In this document: positions 47,401 to 54,851 of the stretch, piece after piece | How the letters are laid out: every line of letters starts with the position of its first letter | Position numbering within the stretch: the stretch's first letter is position 1 | Assembly (NCBI GenBank): GCA_009777615.1 | Contig: WRLM01000001.1 | Span: forward strand, 478,984-542,983 | Origin: Candidatus Methanoplasma cognatum | GTDB lineage: Archaea > Thermoplasmatota > Thermoplasmata > Methanomassiliicoccales > Methanomethylophilaceae | Length of the DNA: 64,000 bases | Reading direction: 5' to 3' | Translations under genes and position numbers: made by a program | Notes under the pieces: model-generated | Database searches by the model: none | The model's input: only the letters and a program-made list of their open reading frames with translations | What the model was told of the DNA's origin: nothing

Positions 47401-47856
47401 TACCCGTCGGCGGGCACAGTCTTGGACTCGGTCGGAACACAGACCGTAACGATCGCTTACATAGAGGACGGAACCCTCTATATGACGAACTTCACGGTCA
47501 CGGTGGATCTCCCGCCGGTCCTGGAGTGCATCATCGTGAGCGAGTACCCGGTGAAGACCGGGTATATCGTCGGCGATCTCCTTGACCTGACCGGCCTTGT
47601 TGTAACTGCCGTATACAGCGACGGAAGCACCAAGGTCGTCACCGGTTACGGTACCGTTCCTTCAAAGGGCGCGGTCCTGGATTCGATCGGAACACAGACC
47701 GTAACGGTCGCATACATTGAGGACGGGATGTTCTGCACAACGGACTTCACGGTCACAGTGGACGGCAAGTCCGTGCCGAGCGGTTCTGTCCTGAGCATGA
47801 ACGAAGAGGAGCTCGACCGCGAGAACGGCGACGGAGGGAACACCGGCGACGTCTGA
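44464..47856 (+). CDS. Secreted purple-acid-phosphatase-like protein with lamin-tail and Ig-like domains
   Basis: A 1130-residue protein. Residues 1-30 are a signal peptide. A lamin-tail-like domain begins near 89 (FVEIYNPND). An FnIII-type phosphatase N-domain lies near 328-430. The metallophosphoesterase core follows, with GDPQ near 436, GTGDQVD near 480, GNHEG near 512, VQHHKS near 589 and AGHDHVYSRS near 628, so all metal-ligand blocks are kept. Four Ig-like (group 3) repeats of about 85 residues fill 763 to 1100, each with SLDLTG and YSDGST. It has no membrane anchor and an acidic tail. AGGAG supports ATG 44464. The substrate is unknown; an outer-surface phosphatase is likely. Confidence 0.82.
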   Translation: MQTITKQSAIVVLLVMAVLLPCLYIGVEAGGGQHSNNAGSHNARDADSLQPSYNGPFYFDDYTNNGVSTIAIGAGLPKKMQPAPAELLISFVYIGIDNASSGTHSFVEIYNPNDFAVGLTGTYALHYKSMAGSSEMKYFTPDWIKLDLAGEIPAEHSFLVNLGETGSLPGGNAQVGRLDLRDKTFDQSFVWPNGIKGYNKGVKFVLTSNQDQLPNTLANPFDGDGAGQINGYVDMFGVSGNDNTSPSVDGYETERLLANDNEAQSKQKGFARINKDSGIKYQDTDNNLRDFQQVDFRSSDLTDPTRIPRSIEDGAWGESGTIAGTFAAETLTLTPGSTERDMNFTWYSDREDASASAVQITKTSSLVNGQFPADGVITVTGTFGDASSGKSWHKAGVTALELDTEYAYRVSNDGTYFSEIYTFRTASAGNFQFIAVGDPQLANNQDSDSINPVTTTAAGWQNTLSLISQYFPDARFMAGTGDQVDTATNESQYTNYFAPEQLRSLPVAPSVGNHEGTAGNFGWHYNLPNETSGSYFGNYWYTYNNALFVVLNTAPYPANQNDLNQYIPVMDATLKAATDANPDAAWIFVQHHKSTASPASHQTDADVLVWTPAFNALMDKYGVDFVFAGHDHVYSRSWSILGGEKVEGIDYSLDNVTNPAGTIYFTLSTASGLKYYDFRTTAPGNPAWVSGNDGLYFEDKNGVRDLSGITGKPWYTNIGIQVKVPQFTVVDVTADSVTVTTYRTDTMAVIDKYTVFKTTAPAVLESISVSEYPAKTEYIIGESLDLTGMVVNAVYSDGSTKTVTGYGTDPVKGKTLDTIGTQTVTVAYIEDGMLYTTNFTITVGLPVVLECIVVSEYPVKTEYFVGESLDLTGLVVTAAYSDGSTEIVTDYIAYPAEGTVLDDIGTQVVLIAYAEDSVTMLAWFDVTVVPIPVVLECIVVSKYPVKAGYIVGESLDLTGLVVTAVYSDGSTKAIKGYAAYPSAGTVLDSVGTQTVTIAYIEDGTLYMTNFTVTVDLPPVLECIIVSEYPVKTGYIVGDLLDLTGLVVTAVYSDGSTKVVTGYGTVPSKGAVLDSIGTQTVTVAYIEDGMFCTTDFTVTVDGKSVPSGSVLSMNEEELDRENGDGGNTGDV

Positions 47857-47888
47857 GCGGAAGAAAAAACGAGGGAACCAAACACAAA

Positions 47889-47930
47889 CCCGGCCGGCGC
47901 ATGAGCGTCGGCCGGCATATTCTTTTTTTT
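47889..47930 (+). terminator. Intrinsic terminator after phosphatase-like gene
   Basis: An 11-bp GC-rich stem (CCGGCCGGCGC with GCGTCGGCCGG, ATGA loop) is followed by T8 at 47923-47930, close to a bacterial rho-independent terminator. Confidence 0.75.
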
Positions 47931-48102
47931 ATCGAGCTTTATAATTACAAAACAGATCAGTCCCGTCGTCTCGCCGTAGGGGGCATCAAGCCAAAAGCGG
48001 AGGGCGGGAACTGCCTTTGTTCATTATTCTTTGGAACAGTAAACAACACTCAAAGGCCCATAACAAAGCTTATTTATTGAATGCACATTCAACGCACATT
48101 AC

Positions 48103-48186
48103 GCAGAGGTAGTCAAGTCTGGCCAACGACGCAAGGTTGAGGGCCTTGTCCTTAGTGGTCCGAGGGTTCAAATCCCTTCCTCTGCA
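48103..48186 (+). tRNA. tRNA-Leu (anticodon GAG)
   Basis: An 84-nt class II tRNA. Acceptor GCAGAGG pairs with CCTCTGC, and the discriminator is A48186. The anticodon stem CAAGG/CCTTG encloses TTGAGGG with anticodon GAG. The variable arm is long, and the T-arm is GAGGGTTCAAATCCCTT. CCA is not encoded. A TATA-like CTTATTTATT lies about 25-30 bp upstream. The 0.17-kb stretch before it holds no gene. Confidence 0.95.
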
Positions 48187-48260
48187 CTATTATATATTCT
48201 GAACGGAGCCGTTTTTGTAAATCAGGTCGCTTCAAATATCCATAACACGGTGACTTGGAC

Positions 48261-49364
48261 ATGGAAATTTTCAGATCTCGGGAAAAACATCGGAAGGACC
48301 GGGATGAAACAAGGATCGATAAGCCGAAGGATATAAGGAAACGTCTTGCTAAGGCGGAGAGGGGTGATGTCAGGGCCCAATATGAGGCCGGCATTATGTA
48401 TCAGGAGGGCCGAGGCGTGCCTCAGGATCATGAAAAAGCGGCAAAGTGGTTAAGGCTCGCGGCGGAGGGGGTAAGAAACAGCGACGATTTCATTCCGTTC
48501 TGTATTGACATCCTGTTGTACGACATGGGGCTGAACGATCCCCAGGACTATGAAGAAGCGGCCAAATGGTTCAGACGGGTGGCGGAATTAGGCCTCTCAG
48601 ATAATGCTGTGAGCTGGGCTCAGGCGGAAGAGGAGACAGCATTTTGGATGAAGCTCGGGGCGGAGCACGGGAACGTTCACGCTCAGTTCAGTCTCGGATT
48701 GATGTATCAGGAAGGCAGCGGCGTACCTCAGGACTATGAAGAATCTTCCAAATGGGTAAGACTCGCGGCGGAGCACGGGGACCCGCTCGCTCAATGCAAC
48801 CTCGGGTACCTGTATGAGAACGGCCTCGGGGTGCCGAAGAATTATAGGGAAGCCGCAAAATGGTACACGGCCGCGGCGGAGCAGGGAGACTATTCCGCCC
48901 AGGACAGTCTCAGCCGCATATACGAAAACGGCCAGGACATACCTGTGGATCAGAAAGAAGCCGTGAAGTGGTATGGACTATCCGCGGAACGAGGGACCCC
49001 GGATTCCCAATTCAAACTCGGCCTGAGATTTTATATGGGGCGGGGTGTGCCCCGGGATTACAAAGAGGCAGCAAAATGGTACACTCTTGCGGCGGAAGGA
49101 GGGTCCTCGCATGCACAATTCGGCATCGGTAATATGTACGAAGAAGGGCTGGGCGTGAATAAAGATTACAAAGAAGCGGCGAAGTGGTACGGTCTTGCGG
49201 CCGAGCAGGGGGATCCAGCAGCACAATATCACCTCGGCCGTCTGTACGAAGAAGGGCTGGGTGTGGCTCCGGATGTCCGGAAGGCCGCCGGGCTGTATGG
49301 GCTCGCAGCCGGTCGGGGACATGCCGCCGCGAAGGAATGTCTTGCGCGTCTGCAAGCCCTGTGA
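48261..49364 (+). CDS. Sel1-repeat protein (367 residues)
   Basis: A basic N-terminus of about 30 residues (FRSREKHRKDRDETRIDK) is followed by about eight or nine Sel1 repeats of 36 residues with the AQY-LG-MYEEGLGV-DYKEAAKWY-LAAEQGD pattern. No signal peptide. ATG 48261 fits a GGTGACTTGG site better than the TTG two codons earlier. It begins 75 bases after tRNA-Leu. Likely a protein-binding solenoid with unknown partner. The charged N-terminus sets it apart from the Sel1 protein at 43409-44158. Confidence 0.8.
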   Translation: MEIFRSREKHRKDRDETRIDKPKDIRKRLAKAERGDVRAQYEAGIMYQEGRGVPQDHEKAAKWLRLAAEGVRNSDDFIPFCIDILLYDMGLNDPQDYEEAAKWFRRVAELGLSDNAVSWAQAEEETAFWMKLGAEHGNVHAQFSLGLMYQEGSGVPQDYEESSKWVRLAAEHGDPLAQCNLGYLYENGLGVPKNYREAAKWYTAAAEQGDYSAQDSLSRIYENGQDIPVDQKEAVKWYGLSAERGTPDSQFKLGLRFYMGRGVPRDYKEAAKWYTLAAEGGSSHAQFGIGNMYEEGLGVNKDYKEAAKWYGLAAEQGDPAAQYHLGRLYEEGLGVAPDVRKAAGLYGLAAGRGHAAAKECLARLQAL

Positions 49365-49410
49365 GCCGCCCCTAGGTAATTTGATATAGGCTCCTATCGG
49401 TACATAATGC

Positions 49411-49647
49411 ATGGAAGAATACAGGATAACGAACAAAGAGATGGCGGAACTCAAACAGACGATGGGTTTCAGGCTGACGGATGCGCGGTGGAATGAGCTT
49501 GTGGGATGCCACCCAGACGGGTGCACGAATGCGGAGATGATAGAGTTTGTCAAGAAGTGGATGGACCCGCCGTACAAGGTTGATGAGAACATCGACGCGT
49601 ATCTGGAAAGGACTTTGAAAGCATACGTAAGCTTCGTAAGGGGATGA
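49411..49647 (+). CDS. Small hypothetical protein (78 residues)
   Basis: A soluble, mostly helical protein with NKEMAELKQTMGFRL near residue 8 and GCHPDGCTNAEM near residue 32. A TATA-like TTGATATAGG lies about 28 bp upstream without a ribosome site, so it may be leaderless. I do not recognise it. Good codon use and a clean promoter support it. Confidence 0.55.
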   Translation: MEEYRITNKEMAELKQTMGFRLTDARWNELVGCHPDGCTNAEMIEFVKKWMDPPYKVDENIDAYLERTLKAYVSFVRG

Positions 49648-49658
49648 CCGCAGGCCGC

Positions 49659-50045
49659 TCAGCCGACCTGGCGGCTGTCGAGCGGTTTTATGATATTCTC
49701 GTCTGAAAGGGATATCTTTCCTCTCAGATACCAATTGTTAACAGCGATGTCCAGTTTTGTCCGGATATCCGCCGGGTCTTCCTTCTTATTCTCCGATCTT
49801 CCCATCACGCCAGCCAGTTCCCGGATCTCATTGCAGGTCTCGACGGACATGGTATGTTCGTGAACAGAGCTGCAGCAGCGCCTTCTTATTGTCAAAGGCA
49901 GCTGTTCATCGGAAAGCAGTCTGTCTATGAAGATCGTCAGGACATCCTCATATGACAGATCCGCATGCAGCGACTCTTCGGGCTCAGTTCTCACGATAAC
50001 ATCATATATCAATCGACCCGCCTCCGCCGTAAGCATATAGTTCAT
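49659..50045 (-). CDS. Hypothetical protein (128 residues)
   Basis: A soluble protein with an acidic SYEDVLTIFIDRLL helix and a CC pair in RRRCCSSVHEHTMS. No family recognised. It is convergent with the 78-residue gene and divergent from the FNT gene, which is unusual for a spurious frame. Codon use fits the neighbourhood. Real but unknown. Confidence 0.5.
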   Translation of the reverse strand: MNYMLTAEAGRLIYDVIVRTEPEESLHADLSYEDVLTIFIDRLLSDEQLPLTIRRRCCSSVHEHTMSVETCNEIRELAGVMGRSENKKEDPADIRTKLDIAVNNWYLRGKISLSDENIIKPLDSRQVG

Positions 50046-50104
50046 GTCGTTAATCTTCTTATACTATACTGAACAATACTCCGGGCAGTGGATGGGGTGG
50101 TGCA

Positions 50105-50710
50105 GTGGATGTTCTGAAGATAATTGTGAGTTCCATCCTCGGCGGCATTATGATCAGCATAGGCGGGATAGCCTGCCTTCTGTCGGATGATAAGCTCATC
50201 GGGGCGCTGATCTTCACCGTAGGTCTCTTCGGGATATTGACGTATAAGTTCGGGCTGTACACCGGAAAGGTCGGCTACGCACTTGAGAATCCGCCGATAT
50301 TCCTGGCGGATGTAGCCCTTACCCTAATCGGCAATTTCATAGGATGCCTGATGATGGGATTGGCCTTCCCCCTGGACCAGGCCGTGACTTCCTGCGAAGT
50401 AAGGCTGGCGGCCGATGAACTTGCGGTGTTCTTCAAATCGATATGCTGCGGTCTGCTGGTCTTCATCGCCGTGGACCAATACAAAACGAAGAAAAGCTAT
50501 CTTGCCCTTTTCATCTGCATACCCGCGTTCATACTGGCAGGGTTCGAGCACTCCATCGCGGATATGTTCTACATCGCTTCGGCTGGAATGTTCGACCTGG
50601 ATTCGCTCGTTTTCCTTCTGATGGTGATATTGGGTAACGGGATAGGCTGCCTGGCGATCCCCGCCTACAAAAGGTATTTTGAGAAGGCAGAGCCGGACCC
50701 CATGGCCTGA
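50105..50710 (+). CDS. Short formate/nitrite transporter (FNT) family protein
   Basis: A 201-residue protein with about six hydrophobic spans and FNT marks: GGIMISIGG at the N-terminus, GLYTGKVGY, GNFIGC, GFEHSIADMFYI (the conserved His region) and ILGNGIGC. Usual FocA/NirC proteins are 260-290 residues. This one lacks part of the N-terminal region, but the whole core seems present. GTG start with GGGTGGTG upstream. It could carry formate, acetate or hydrosulfide. Direction and cargo are unknown. Confidence 0.78.
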   Translation: MDVLKIIVSSILGGIMISIGGIACLLSDDKLIGALIFTVGLFGILTYKFGLYTGKVGYALENPPIFLADVALTLIGNFIGCLMMGLAFPLDQAVTSCEVRLAADELAVFFKSICCGLLVFIAVDQYKTKKSYLALFICIPAFILAGFEHSIADMFYIASAGMFDLDSLVFLLMVILGNGIGCLAIPAYKRYFEKAEPDPMA

Positions 50711-50894
50711 TGTCAGACTGCCGACCGGGCACGACACCCCGCCCCCTCTGGATGAGGGCGGGCCAGGCTAAAACGCCAAAGGAAAGCGAGTGGCCTCACT
50801 GTCGGATGATCTCCCAGTGTCTATGATCGTCTATGGCAAAATTGGGCCCATACATGGCCTGTTGTTGAGATAGAAGTGGTGAATATTTAAAAGA

Positions 50895-50940
50895 GTGACA
50901 TTTACAGTGACATTTACAGTGACATTTACAGTGACATTTA
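50895..50940. repeat. Nearly four tandem copies of a 12-bp repeat
   Basis: GTGACATTTACA is repeated head to tail three times plus ten bases of a fourth, in the gene-free gap 50711-51026. The same gap has four scattered TATGGCC/ATGGCCTG motifs (near 50853, 50940, 50972 and 50999). No hairpin or ORF is evident. It lies at the 3' side of the Roco gene. Confidence 0.85.
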
Positions 50941-51026
50941 TGGCCTGTATCTTCATATCACATAAACTTCTATGGCCCTTTTTTCTGTGTTTATGAGGTA
51001 TGGCCTGAACATTTGAGACCTATGAG

Positions 51027-54000
51027 TTACTGGCCGATGAGCGATTTTAACCATGTGAATATGGCGGGATTGTCCTGAACAAACTTTGAAAATTTAGAAA
51101 CAAGTCCCGGCATTTCCTTTCCGGCTTTCATGAAGAAATCTCTAACCGTACCCCACCTTTTCTTTTTATCTTGAATAGGATTTTTATATTCTTCTAACGC
51201 TGATTCCAGCTGCTTGGCTTCGTCAAGTGTCATTTTACCATATTCTTTGGAATTTAAGAACGCTTCTATAGCCTTCAAAAATTCATCCATCTGTGCGGAG
51301 GTTGCTTCGGATGGCAGGTTATCTACCCAGTTTACATAGTTCGTCGTATGTGTTTCCTGAAATGTGCTTACTCCCCTTTGTTTCCCCGTATTAACGTTTA
51401 CGTTACCGTCCCTGCCATAGACTACGTTACTGTCCTTATAGACATTCACAGTCGCACCTCCCATTCTGTCGTTTTCTATTTCATCATCGGTGTGTATTAG
51501 ACGCAACAATACTCTTGGGTCTGCATATTGTTTCGTCTCTTCTAAATATATTCTGTTTGCACCATCGTGATATTGGTCCAAAACTACGGAATATTTTATT
51601 TTTCCACTTTTTCCGTCAATGCGGTAGTGGATATATTCATCAAATTTAAGGTTCAGCTGCTTCAATATGTCATTAAGCTTATCCCTGATATGGCTCAAAT
51701 ATTCTTTTTCTCCATCCTGTTCCGTTGAGCCTACAAAGGCGTGGATCTTCTTTTCTTCAAGATCCATACGCATAAGCACTCTCCTTTTTCCATCTCTGCT
51801 TATGAATCCTGCGCCGTTCAACCAAACGCAGTCCTTGTCTAAATCATCAAACATTTTTATCATCAGGCGATGTATGGCATTATATGGCATATACTCGGCC
51901 TCCCATGAAAGATGCAACGATTGTTCTTCGTCAACAAAGCCTTTAGCAGCATCTGGGGTGGTTTTGTTCAATTTAAGTGGGACGAACACAACGTCGCCAC
52001 ACTTGAGGGAAATTTCAAATTGCGCCATTACATCAAGTACGAAATCTATCTCCTCACCTTTGTATGTATATTTAGTTATGTCATTGGGATGAGCTTTTTC
52101 TATAACCTTTTTGACAGTGCTATGTTCAATAAAGGCATTGTTCTTCTCCGTCTTGGTGATTAGTCTGTATATGCCGCCGGTGATCCAATTGGGATTCAAC
52201 ACCGTTATATTTTGAGCAGCGTAACCGATATCCTGCCCTTCATAGTAGTACGATATGCCCAGATCTTTGAACCAGCGCAGTAGCCAACTCTGAATATCAA
52301 CGTTTGTCTCGTTCGCTCTCTTACATATTTCAACGTAATCCTCCTGTTTGATATATGGACTGCTCATTGCTTCCAATGCTTCTTTGATTGGAAACCATTT
52401 ACTATTGAAGATGCTCGTGAACATCTCACCTTTTTCAACAGCCTTGTCTATACAAGTTTTCAGGTCCTCAATGCCGATGTTTTTTTTAGCGGATGTTCTT
52501 ACCACTGGCAGTTGTAAATTAGGATACAGTTTTTTCAAATCGGCTTCATTTACGGCCGCATCTTCTGAGTGGTCAATTTTATTGATGACGAGAATAGCCG
52601 GACAATCCGGCGCGAATGCTTCCACGGTCTTAAGCCAGTGTGTGGCGGTTCTATTGAAGAACTGGTTTTCGCGGGCATCTAGAACGATGACATATACTGT
52701 TCTCGACGTTAAAAAGCATTTATGCATGGTGTGCATAACCTCCTGTCCGCCAAAATCCCATATCCGAAGCGTGACATCTTTTCCCAAAATGTTTCTTTTA
52801 TGCTTTTTTATTAAAATGCCGTCCGTGGGAGGTCTGTCTGGTATATATTCATCATGTTTTACAATTCGTTCGATAAGAGATGTCTTTCCGACCTCTCCGT
52901 CCCCTAAAAAGATGATCTTGCATTCATTGATGTTTGTTATGTTTTTATAGAATTCCTGTATGAAATCCAACGGCATCTCGAAAAGACTTATGGGCATTTT
53001 CAGCAGCTTTGTATCAAATAGGGCAATTCCATGAGAGGAAAACTGATCATACTCGAAACTCAACCCCAGGAAAGCTATTGACTTTGGAATAATAGGCACA
53101 GTAAGGCCGGATAAATTCAGACGATGTAAGTTGCTTAAACCTCCAAGCTCCTCTGGTATCTCTTTCAGCTCGTTGTCACTTATATCAAGCGAAGTGAGGT
53201 TTTTCAGTCCTCCTATGAACGCCGGCAGTTCTTTCAGAAAGTTGTCACTTATATCAAGCGAAGTGAGGTTTTTCAGTCCTCCTATGAACGCCGGCAGTTC
53301 TTCCAGAAAGTTGTTACTTATATCAAGCGAAGTGAGGTTTTTCAGTTCCCCTATGAACGCCGGCAGTTCTTTCAGAAAGTTGTAACTTATATCAAGCGAA
53401 GTGAGGTTTTTCAGTTCCCCTATGGATGCCGGCAGTTCTTTCAGAAAGTTGTTACTTATATTAAGCGAAGTGAGGTTTTTCAGTTCCCCTATGGATGCCG
53501 GCAGTTCTATCCGATGGTTGCTCCACATACTAAGCGAAGTGAGGTTTTTCAGTTCCCCTATGGATGCCGGCAGTTCTATCAGCCTGTTGCGGCCTATACC
53601 AAGCGAAGTGAGGTTTTTCAGTTCCCCTATGGATGCCGGCAGTTCTTTCAGATCGTTGTCACTTATATTAAGCGAAGTGAGGTTTTTCAGTCCTCCTATG
53701 AACGCCGGCAGTTCTGTCAGATGGTTGCCCCATATACTAAGCGAAGTGAGGTTTTTCAGTTCCCCTATGAACGCCGGCAGTTCTGTCAGATCGTTCCTCC
53801 ACATACTAAGCGAAGTGAGGTTTTTCAGTTCCCCTATGAACGCCGGCAGTTCTTCCAGCCCGTTGTAACTTATATCAAGCGAAGTGAGGTTTTTCAGTTC
53901 CCCTATGAACGCCGGCAGTTCTTTCAGCCCGTTGTAACTTATATTAAGCGAAGTGAGGTTTTTCAGTCCTCCTATGAACGCCGGCAATTCTTTCAGCCCG

Positions 54001-54503
54001 TTGCCGCTTATATCAAGCGACGTGAGGTTTTTTAGTCCTCCTATGAACGCCGGCAGTTCTTTCAGATCGTTGCCGCCTATATCAAGCGAAGTGAGGTTTT
54101 TTAGTCCTCCTATGAACGCCGGCAGTTCTTTCAGAAAGTTGTCACTTATATCAAGCGAAGTGAGGTTTTTCAGTCCTCCTATGAACGCCGGCAGTTCTTT
54201 CAGATCGTTGTCACTTATATTAAGCGAAGTGAGGTTTTTCAGTCCTCCTATGAACGCCGGCAGTTCTTCCAGCCCGTTGTAACTTATATCAAGCGAAGTG
54301 AGGTTTTTCAGTTCCCCTATGAACGCCGGCAGTTCTTTCAACAAAAAGGGGCACTCTCTTATAACCAGACATATGATCTCATTCCCTTTAATAACCGCTT
54401 TAAATGGAAAGGGAGATTTTTCCATCTCTTCCACAGAATCATAAAACTTGAATTTTATATTTGATTTGTTTTTTAATGTTTCAAAAAAATCACTGGGCCC
54501 CAT
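51027..54503 (-). CDS. Roco protein: LRR-Roc-COR GTPase
   Basis: A 1158-residue protein. A short N-terminal region (1-57) leads to 17 nearly identical 23-residue leucine-rich repeats (58-448; LPAFIG-LKNLTSLDIS-N pattern) and one divergent one. A Roc GTPase domain follows: P-loop GDGEVGKT 534-541, DFGGQ 583-587, NKID 641-644. A COR domain comes next (about 690-1000), then a C-terminal region of about 150 residues I cannot place. Roco proteins dimerise through COR and act as nucleotide-regulated switches. Bacterial and some Methanosarcina members exist. GGAGGAAGAA precedes the ATG. The gene is AT-richer than its neighbours, which suggests transfer. Confidence 0.92.
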   Translation of the reverse strand: MGPSDFFETLKNKSNIKFKFYDSVEEMEKSPFPFKAVIKGNEIICLVIRECPFLLKELPAFIGELKNLTSLDISYNGLEELPAFIGGLKNLTSLNISDNDLKELPAFIGGLKNLTSLDISDNFLKELPAFIGGLKNLTSLDIGGNDLKELPAFIGGLKNLTSLDISGNGLKELPAFIGGLKNLTSLNISYNGLKELPAFIGELKNLTSLDISYNGLEELPAFIGELKNLTSLSMWRNDLTELPAFIGELKNLTSLSIWGNHLTELPAFIGGLKNLTSLNISDNDLKELPASIGELKNLTSLGIGRNRLIELPASIGELKNLTSLSMWSNHRIELPASIGELKNLTSLNISNNFLKELPASIGELKNLTSLDISYNFLKELPAFIGELKNLTSLDISNNFLEELPAFIGGLKNLTSLDISDNFLKELPAFIGGLKNLTSLDISDNELKEIPEELGGLSNLHRLNLSGLTVPIIPKSIAFLGLSFEYDQFSSHGIALFDTKLLKMPISLFEMPLDFIQEFYKNITNINECKIIFLGDGEVGKTSLIERIVKHDEYIPDRPPTDGILIKKHKRNILGKDVTLRIWDFGGQEVMHTMHKCFLTSRTVYVIVLDARENQFFNRTATHWLKTVEAFAPDCPAILVINKIDHSEDAAVNEADLKKLYPNLQLPVVRTSAKKNIGIEDLKTCIDKAVEKGEMFTSIFNSKWFPIKEALEAMSSPYIKQEDYVEICKRANETNVDIQSWLLRWFKDLGISYYYEGQDIGYAAQNITVLNPNWITGGIYRLITKTEKNNAFIEHSTVKKVIEKAHPNDITKYTYKGEEIDFVLDVMAQFEISLKCGDVVFVPLKLNKTTPDAAKGFVDEEQSLHLSWEAEYMPYNAIHRLMIKMFDDLDKDCVWLNGAGFISRDGKRRVLMRMDLEEKKIHAFVGSTEQDGEKEYLSHIRDKLNDILKQLNLKFDEYIHYRIDGKSGKIKYSVVLDQYHDGANRIYLEETKQYADPRVLLRLIHTDDEIENDRMGGATVNVYKDSNVVYGRDGNVNVNTGKQRGVSTFQETHTTNYVNWVDNLPSEATSAQMDEFLKAIEAFLNSKEYGKMTLDEAKQLESALEEYKNPIQDKKKRWGTVRDFFMKAGKEMPGLVSKFSKFVQDNPAIFTWLKSLIGQ
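53160..54332 (-). repeat. 17 x 69-bp direct repeat array (LRR-coding)
   Basis: Exactly 17 units of 69 bp encode the 23-residue repeats of the Roco protein. DNA identity between units is very high, even at silent sites (each holds AACCTCACTTCGCTT-type segments). Such homogeneity implies recent expansion or gene conversion and could let unit number vary between strains. Confidence 0.92.
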
Positions 54504-54812
54504 TTCTTCCTCCGCTCCCGACCATTTTATTTGTTTCTGACGGCACAGGCCTCACATCGCAGCAATTGCGCTCTCAAACTTTAACACTTTTCATTCTGCA
54601 GTTGAATGAGGGGTCCCAGCGGCGGTACCTCCCCATGTGCGCCAAGGACCAATACATATATGCACGACAAGCTAGGGATGTATTTTTTAATGGATTGTTG
54701 GGAAGAAGTACAGCAAAGATATTTGAATCAACTATCGCCGAATGGTATAGTGAATGGGTTGAGAGGACGGGCGGCCGACAAACGACCGCCCTCCCGCCCG
54801 ATCCGGCTCGGA

Positions 54813-54838
54813 ATAAAAAAGGATGGGCCGGGAGGCCC
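54813..54838 (-). terminator. Hairpin terminator of dehydrogenase gene
   Basis: On the minus strand, GGGCC-TCCC-GGCCC followed by ATCC and TTTTTT lies shortly after the stop of the dehydrogenase gene. A second inverted repeat (GGGCGG.../CCGCCC, near 54768-54792) stands further on. The 348-base gap 54504-54851 holds this and the Roco promoter only. Confidence 0.65.
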
Positions 54839-54851
54839 GTGGGTATAAAGT

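Noticed and set aside
53160-54332. CRISPR array or phage-type repeat
   Set aside because: The regular 69-bp units are coding LRRs in frame with a GTPase. There are no unique spacers.
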